NCBI GenBank assembly: GCA_037367405.1
Contig: JAZKJV010000682.1
Span: 1,286,501-1,350,500, forward strand
Direction: 5' to 3'
DNA: 64,000 nucleotides
Source: Ottelia alismoides
Taxonomy: Eukaryota > Streptophyta > Magnoliopsida > Alismatales > Hydrocharitaceae
How positions within the stretch are numbered: the first letter of the stretch is position 1; the number at the start of each line of letters is the position of its first letter. This document shows positions 57,184-64,000 of the stretch, piece after piece. The notes beneath the pieces were generated by a model, which was not told the origin of the DNA, did not search any database, and saw nothing but the letters and a program-made list of their open reading frames with translations. The translations under genes were made by a program, and so were the position numbers.

Positions 57184-59792
57184 TGAAACGCCCCACCTCG
57201 ACGGGAGCGCATCTCAACACCCATTCGCATTATTACCCAACAACAGTCATAAACAACCTGCATGATATACCATTTATACAAAAAAAACATGGGAAAGAAA
57301 ATCTAAGTTTTCATTGATAACAAAGGTCCACATAGGAATTTGCAATAAATCCTCAGAGTCTCTTTATTACATCATAAATACTTGAAAATGAAAGATAGCA
57401 ACAATTACTAAGAAACTAGTCCTCAACCTTAACCACGTCCTGCAGGTGCACCACCAAAGATATGAGCCTCTGTCTCCTGCTCTACACTTCCTGTTGGATT
57501 TCCAAAGAATGTAACTCATGAGTCAACTGACTCAGTAAGGATAAAATAACTTATAAATCAAGAGAGAGTATAGGTAGGCAATGCAAATGCAGTAACTTAA
57601 CAAGTTTAGAAGAGAACATTCTAAAAGCATCTAGCATTATACAATCACTTATAATTTAGGCCTTTAATACGTACACAATCAAACCAATTCTTTGACATAT
57701 CTATATTCATATTTTCATTTACTTATCCCGGACTCGTCCGTCAAAGGAGAAAGATTACACTAGAAATGAAGTCTGCAACACTCCATTTAAAGTGCAACCC
57801 AAAACCTGTGTGCAAACGCGATCCTTCAGCTAGTCTAGTTGATAGTACTCTGACACTCGAGACGGGCATATATGTCCAATGAGTCTCAACCCTGTCAATC
57901 GAGTCTGCCGGAGGAGTCTCGCTCGCTCCCTAAAAAGTGCAACAAAACGGATCCGTAAGTGCGATGCACACGTGCATCCACCTCAATTCCACCAGAGTAC
58001 CTACCACCACCCCACTCTGTGATGCCCCTCGAGTGGGGGTGACTCACTGTTGGCTCAACCGGACTACAAGGGTGTGCACCCATCTTGTAGTATTTATCTT
58101 TTCATCTCATCATTAATATTATTAATAAACGTGCTCTAAACTAATTCATCTTAGTAATCAACGATGCATCTTAGCACTCCACTTAAATCATTAGAATGTA
58201 CGACCCTTGGTCACCATTCGTGCTATTATTGTTCGATCTTAAGTATACTCGCATATGTAACACACTTCCATAATGCATTGCCCTTCTCTTATTTTTTCCC
58301 TCTTTCATACTTAGATGCACATTTCAAGAATTTGGAAACCACCCCCTCGAGCTTCGGCCATACTTAAAGAGTGCTGGCTAAAAATCTAGGACACATCCAA
58401 GGGATCTCTTACATTGTATCATGCCCTATTCTAAGAAAATTAGAAATAGAATAGATCAAGAGGCAATGGCAATTGCTTGGACCATGATTATGAGTTGACT
58501 AATCACAAAAAAAACGAGAGATATAATTAATGGCACAATTGTAACAAGGTAAGGATCATGGAGTCCAGCACTAACGAATATCCAAAGTAGATTCTAGTTA
58601 TAGGATCGAATTAAATAGAATTTCATTGGATCCCAAGGCTGATTCCCGAAGTTTGCATAACCCAATAGAAGAAGCAGAGCCTGCAATAAGAAACTTAATT
58701 AAGGTAAGGCCATGAAGCTACTGTCAATTCGGTGAATCTGAATAGCTGTAACAACTATTTTAGGTGAAGAGCCACAACGATTACTATGTCTCTACTGGAC
58801 ATGTTTCAAATACATGATTTTGCCCGATATCTAGTTTCGGCATGTTTCACGTGCTGCAGTTAAAACATTATTTAATTGGCAGGGTGTTTCCTCTGATTTT
58901 ATCGCAAGAAACTTGACTGTAGTTGTAATCAGAAATCTAACATGGTAAGCACGAGATCTTCATACGTGAGAGAAGAAACTATAACACAACAACCGCTTAA
59001 GTTCTAGATGATCCAACATATAGGTTCAAAAGTGTGTGAAGTCCACAGCAAGAGGAAGGGAACATCGTACAGGGAAGGACAATTGATCGATTATATGTGA
59101 CCTTCCTATTTAATACAGGGAAAACTGATATACTACCGTAATCACGAAGAGATGATGAGAATACCAACAGCAAGAGGTGGTCCAAGGTTAAATCAAACCA
59201 AATAATCGTCGACAAAATCAGCAATCTCCTAATTGGGAGATACACGGATATAAAGGGAGAATATCGAAAATCTGTTACCTATGTTAACGTACGCCTCCAA
59301 GTCCGCGTTCTTGATCGCTCGATCAAGAATCCGATGAGAGGGTTGCCTTTCCCTTGCGATGGCCTTCCTCGTCTTCTTCTTGTCTCGAAGCTACGGAGCT
59401 TGCACCATTATCCTTTTGGCTCTCTAGAGAAGGAGATGGAACAAGATAAGAGAATGACTTGGGGAAGAAGAAAGGATAGATTAGGGTTTGGAAAAGGAGT
59501 AGGAATGAGGGGAGATAAAGGGTGTGGGTCTTTATATAGTTGGGGATTAAGACATTGGTTTTAAAAGCCCTAAAACAACCCTAATTCGAAATTAATTAAC
59601 CAAAACCCGTAACCCTTAATTCCCTCAAAACCTTGACCCCTCTTCACTAAAACAGGCATATCTCCCACATCCGGACTCGGAAATTCGCGTTTTTGGGCTC
59701 GTTGGAAAGCTTGCGACGAGACGCTTCTTTTGAGTATAATATTGAATAGGTTTTAAAGCTTCAAAAAAAACCGAAAATTACGGGGTGTTACA
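57184..59792 (-). repeat. 5' LTR of the intact Tekay element
   Basis: A 2,609-bp LTR, preceded (higher coordinates) by the ACCTT target copy. It differs from the 3' LTR at about 11 single bases and no length changes. Confidence 0.95.
59530..59539 (-). promoter_or_regulatory. Putative TATA box of the Tekay 5' LTR
   Basis: The minus strand reads CTATATAAAG, about 255 bases into the LTR. It would start the element's transcript near 59,505. Position and sequence fit a core promoter. Confidence 0.6.
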
Positions 59793-60660
59793 ACCTTCGC
59801 TAGACGTTGGGGAAGGTGTCCCAATACTCTCCGATGATAGAGCGACACAGAGCATCCATAGGAACATCGTCGGAGACCAGTCTCTCTGCCATCGCCTGCA
59901 AAGATTGATCTTCTACGAAGAGCATATCATGTTAGATCGTTCTGAGCGAACCATCCTATCATACCCGAAGCTCCGCTCTACACCTTTCAAGCTTGGTGGG
60001 CCCTAGCCAACTCCTGAAGCGTAGAAGCCATGCACGTAACCCAATGCAGATCTACACCCCGAGCCTAGCCCTACACGTTCCTTGTACGTGTCTATCTGGA
60101 GAAACTGTAGATAAGCCCCGTTGGGATCTCTTATTTACATTTATCACGTTGAACATTTGCAAGACAAATCTCTCCAGGTTTCCTTATTTACATTATATCC
60201 CTTACTTGGACATGTATGCATTTATTTTATATATTTTTAACATATTTTATTTACAAAAGACCCATAGATACATATTTTATTTACAAAAGACCCATAGATT
60301 TCTTAGTTAATATCTTGAGCATTTTGTATCCAAATTGAATGAAATTGGTCTAATTTGAAGCTCTGATTATTCTTTAACATGACATATTTAATTATTTGAT
60401 GTGATATGTATGTTCTCATTTACAAATTAGAGAAGTTTCGTGATTATTACAGATTGAGTCACTGTTGAACCGGAAGTTTTAAATTTTAGAAGATTTAATG
60501 TGAAGCTAGAATAATGTGTCATTGCAATCCAAAAACCAATTCAAACAAAAATTATTTCTTATTCTAATACAAAGAAAGAGATGTTACTTTGTTTGCCTGG
60601 TATACCTTCCAGGATCGAACTCAAGGATGCTACAAATAAACGAGAGAATTAATTATTACT
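59793..60660 (+). mobile_element. Old Tat/Athila-like LTR, right part
   Basis: It continues the LTR interrupted at 49,700. The phrase TTGAGCATTTTGTATCCAAATTG near 60,314 corresponds to TTGAGCATCGTAGGTCCAAATTG in the LTR at 14,353, and the end has a counterpart of the CCTTGG..CGA region. The end near 60,660 is uncertain. Confidence 0.5.
60240..60299. repeat. 30-bp perfect tandem duplication
   Basis: Two identical 30-base units (60,240-60,269 and 60,270-60,299), each ending in GACCCATAGAT. Confidence 0.95.
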
Positions 60661-60782
60661 AATTAATGAAGATTTTTATTTTATTTTAAATTTCTATTTT
60701 ATGTCTTTTTTAATGATTTTATTTTAATGGATTTTTAAAAGTTTATATTTTTATATATTTCCAAATTTTAATTTTTATTTTA

Positions 60783-61018
60783 GATTTTTACCCGACAAAC
60801 CCTATATTTTTAAATTACCTCCACAACCTTTTTGCACAAAGTAATTACCCCATCGCCCTTGTAAATTACCCCCAAAAACTCTCACGGGCTTCAAATAGAT
60901 TAACCGGAGGGTTCATGGGTAAGAGTTGGCAAGTTTACGGGATCGAGGAAGGAATTAGGCGGTTTCAAAGGTCGTCGAGGTAATTGACAAAGTTTATAGG
61001 GTCTGTAGGGTACAAATC
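60783..61018. mobile_element. Second copy of the 36,806 MITE
   Basis: Shares GATTTTTACCCGACAA, ATTACCTC, AACCGGAGGGTTCA and GTTTATAGGGTCTGT with the element at 36,806-37,045 and has the same inverted ends. The flanks do not give a clear target duplication. Confidence 0.75.
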
Positions 61019-62699
61019 ATTTTTATATTGTATACAAAAGATAACATAAAGTTTTTTATGTTTTTCAAATATATCAAAAATACACAAAAATACAAAAATT
61101 AAAATATATTTGTGTCTTATCAAATTTTTACCATTTTAATGATTTTTATGCGATCTTTATATTTTTATGGTTTTTATTGAAGTTAAACTAAAAATAATGA
61201 ATAAAGTTAAATTAGCTAATGTTTTTGGTGTTTTAAAATAGAAAATAAAATAAAATAATCTAAAAATTATTTTTTAGCAGAAATATTTTTATTATGCTTT
61301 AAAACAAAACTAATTATGATTTTTTCTATGATTTTATATATTTTTCATAATTTTTTTTAAATTTTAAGTTTTTCGACTATAACTTTAGTTGATTTTTATA
61401 GATGGTAAAATATAATAAAATAAAACTAATATATTTTTTTTTATAAATTTTCAAAAAAAATTTCAAAATTTTATGAATTTTTAAGTATCAACAGAGAAAA
61501 TCAATAATGTTTTCATATTTTTAATAATAATAAAATAAATAAATTTTCAAAATAAAAATTACCGGAGTTAAAGAGCTTAATCAGAACCTTATTCTAATTT
61601 TAGGGATTTTTAAAGTAATTTGATAATTTATTCTAAGCAATAACAAAGAAATTAAAAGCTTGTAGAAATTAGACTTAAATGCGATTTAGAGAAGTTTGAT
61701 GACTATTTATTAACAACAAAATAAAACTCAGGGCCTTTATGCAATTTAATCAAAAGTTCGTGTTTTCGCACTTAAATTGTGATGAATATGTGATCGATCA
61801 CTCTAAAAGTTGAAAATAAAGCTCTGTTCCTGAGTAATTAGCCGTGTTTCTTCATCTATTTTGCATTATTATCATTCACGCACTTGTAATAGCATGCATA
61901 TTTGCATTAAATAAGAAGCCTAAATTCTTATGTACAATATCACTTGTATATTACCATATTTACCCCTATTTTTATTTATTTTTCACTAAATCTGAATTAA
62001 ATAAAATCAACTCTATAATGTACATATTACTAATATTAATTAAAGAAAAATACTAGAAAATACTAACTTGTAATTTTGTCCAATAAAATCCAAATCCTAG
62101 ATCGAAGATAAAAAGATGTAAACATGAACATCTCCCTTATATAGTGTCCTATGGACCCCTACTCACTTTTGAATTAATGTATATTCAATTATCTACAAAA
62201 CAAGATAAAATTCAAAAGAATCAGGGTTCACATGTGAAACATAGGTTTTGAGCCCTCAATGTATATTGTATAAACTGACTAATTTGACCTTATTACTTTA
62301 TGCATAACAATAATGCTTTTTTATTTATTTCTTTTGCATTTATTTTCTTTGATTTATGTTTTAATAAGACATGCAATAAAATTCAAGCAAATATCAAGGA
62401 AAATAAATCAACATGAGTATGTATATATAGTATGTACATATGTCCCCTTTATTTTATTTCTGTATTTTATTAATTATTAAAAAAACCAAAAAAAAGATCA
62501 TTATGTAAATATTTTTTTATATTTTATCTTTTTGAAAAATGATAAAAAAATACAAAAATTCAGTATTTTATATCTATAGAGTACCACCAAAATATTTTTA
62601 TACAGTTGATCTGTTTTGATTTGGGTCCTTCATAAAATTGTAGATCTCATCAATACGAGAAATTTTCATGTTGATCAAATTTTGATTTAACTTCATTTA
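61019..62699. other. AT-rich DNA with LTR-like segments, no gene
   Basis: Very AT-rich. The stretch 62,460-62,700 resembles the early part of the Tat/Athila-like LTRs (ATTGTAGATCTCATC then ATACGAGAAATTTTCATG), ending where organelle-like DNA begins. An open frame at 61,844-62,056 is low-complexity and not called. Confidence 0.5.
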
Positions 62700-63340
62700 C
62701 TGCTTTAACATTTCTTTTTTTGACTGACCTCCTACGGAAAGGAGATCAAATTTGAGTTGTAATTCTATTTTATTAAGTGATTTTATTGTTATTCAGCATA
62801 ACAAAGAAGAGAATCATGCTCTGTAGGATTTAAACCTACGATATCGGGTTTTGGAGACCCGCATTCTACTGAACTGAATTAAGAGCGCTTTATTTTTTTA
62901 TGTTTTATGAGTGGAATTTGAGCTAAAGAATTGGTTATTGCCCTAGATAGATATCCGGATAGCCATTCTGGTAGTTGGTAGCCTTAATGGAATTGATCAA
63001 ATTCTATTTCCCGTTATTCTCCGAGGATATTAAGTAGCTGGAAAGATAGGACCAGGGACGAGAGAAGCAAGAAAACCCCAAGGAAGAAGAGAGAGCTTAT
63101 CGAGTGGGGGGAGCGAATCGTTGTCTTTGTAGAATAACAAAGAGATCATCGGACTGGTCCCCTTCGCATGACCTAAAAAGAAGTAGAGGTTCGTGCATGC
63201 ATCATACTCTAAGAAAACCCGAAAAACAACATTCATTGTTATTGTTGCAGTAGTACCGGTATGCCCCAAAGGCAACAATGAGATCACAACTAACAAGAGC
63301 ACTAGATTCTAAGGAGGTTGAAGTACCAACCACCCATCTC
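62700..63340 (-). other. Organelle-derived insert (plastid or mitochondrial DNA)
   Basis: This stretch differs in composition from the AT-rich DNA on its left and contains a plastid-type tRNA-Trp with flanks that look like the plastid petG-trnW-trnP spacers. Beyond about 62,940 I cannot match it to plastid genes; since plant mitochondria often carry plastid trnW, a mitochondrial source is equally possible. An open frame at 63,030-63,302 (minus, 90 codons) is hydrophobic at its start and unrecognised. Confidence 0.55.
62815..62888 (-). tRNA. trnW-CCA: tRNA-Trp(CCA), plastid type, probably decayed
   Basis: The minus strand folds as a cloverleaf: acceptor GCGCTCT with AGAGCAT, D stem ATTC/GAAT, anticodon stem CGGGT/ACCCG around CTCCAAA (anticodon CCA at 62,854-62,852), T stem GTAGG/CCTAC, discriminator G and no encoded CCA. 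It matches plastid trnW as I remember it. Two features argue against function: a C-A mismatch at acceptor position 2, and T in place of the near-universal C56 in the T loop (TTTAAAT). Confidence 0.82.
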
Positions 63341-64000
63341 GAATTACTACTTTACATGCATATTCCAAGGTTATAAATTATAATACCACAATTATCTCGA
63401 ACTATTGAATGTCTATTCAGATGATAAACAAAAAACAAACACCTCAATGGCGGCCCCTTCGTTTCGGGGGGTTTTGGGTGGGTAATCCCTGGCTTGGGGG
63501 TTTCTCCTTGGTTTGGGGCCAAAACCCTCTGGATCAAACAAACATATTTTATTCCCTCTATTGTGGAATCCACTAGTGGCAGAGCCATGATTTCTTTATA
63601 GGTGGGTCCAAATGTAAATAAATAAAAATACACCGATGTGTAGATAATTCAAAATGCTACTATTGAGATATATTATATAAAAAATGATGGATAATGTCTG
63701 AGATAACCATACATAATTTATTGAAGCTATCCTTGATGGATTTTATTGAGTTGAAACCAACAATAATACTTCTCATATTTCATTTCTCTGATATCTCATT
63801 CTCGAAGCCGAATTCTTTTGTTCTTTTAGCCAGAATCAATCCTTAAAATAATAAACATTTGTTCTTGTGTTTTTTTGGTGCAGTTGGTTGAAAACTTGAA
63901 TTATTAAAGTTTGGATCACGATAGTCTTTATACTATAATAACCCTCCGTTCTTCCCAAAGCGCACCAGGATCTCCTCCGCTCACTAGGGTAGAGCATTGG
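63341..64000. other. Intergenic DNA, no supported gene
   Basis: G/T-rich text near 63,450-63,530 (CGTTTCGGGGGGTTTTGGG) then AT-rich. An open frame at 63,352-63,633 (minus) has no recognisable domain. Confidence 0.4.

Larger units (their letters stand above)
49701..59792 (-). mobile_element. Intact Tekay/Del Ty3-gypsy chromovirus (10,092 bp)
   Basis: LTRs of identical length (2,609 bp) at 49,701-52,309 and 57,184-59,792, starting TGTAACACCCCG and ending GGGGCGTTTCA on the minus strand. They are flanked by the five-base duplication ACCTT (49,696-49,700 and 59,793-59,797). The primer site, one long gag-pol frame and the tract before the 3' LTR are all present. I count 11 substitutions between the LTRs (about 0.4%), so insertion is very recent. 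It landed in an old Tat/Athila-like LTR. Confidence 0.96.

Overview
The window is nuclear DNA of a flowering plant, probably a monocot. The only host gene with complete coding sense is a two-intron alpha-expansin whose exons are very rich in G and C at third codon positions. Almost everything else is transposable-element DNA of typical plant families: Ty1/copia, Ty3/gypsy chromovirus of Tekay/Del type, a non-autonomous Tat/Athila-like LTR element, TRIMs, CACTA elements, foldback and other MITEs. There is also a short organelle-derived insert with a plastid-type tRNA-Trp. I cannot name the species.

Layout. 1-1,700: intergenic DNA with a palindromic MITE-like repeat and a 58-bp tandem duplication. 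1,707-7,387: a decayed minus-strand copia element (LTR-gag-pol-LTR) followed past its 3' LTR by a second primer-binding site and gag start, and abutted by an oppositely oriented LTR of a related family. 8,624-9,745: a minus-strand TRIM and two small CACTA elements. 11,187-32,730: a three-level nest. A roughly 4-kb foldback element with 106-bp tandem arrays was hit by a Tekay-type gypsy element (14,198-31,744, target duplication ATAGA). The 5' LTR of that gypsy element was in turn hit by an 8.35-kb Tat/Athila-like element (14,353-22,703, target duplication CCATG). 33,630-38,300: a decayed chromovirus pol end with its 3' LTR.

36,800-42,200: a dense field of small inverted-repeat elements, including three palindromes lined up in (TA)n tracts and CACTA-type palindromes. 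43,478-45,350: the expansin gene. 46,275-47,205: a TRIM in tandem array (LTR-internal-LTR-internal-LTR). 47,728-60,660: an old Tat/Athila-like LTR, containing an exon-like fragment, split by a very young and coding-intact Tekay/Del element (49,701-59,792, minus strand, target duplication ACCTT). 60,660-62,700: AT-rich LTR-like DNA with a MITE. 62,700-63,340: an organellar insert.

The elements give a relative chronology. By eye, LTR pairs differ by about 4% (copia), about 1.1% (both LTR elements of the nest) and about 0.4% (the intact Tekay element). I found no CRISPR array, operon or bacterial-type system. The most unusual structures are the foldback element with mirrored 106-bp arrays and possible captured exons, the tandem TRIM, and the (TA)n-linked palindrome cluster.
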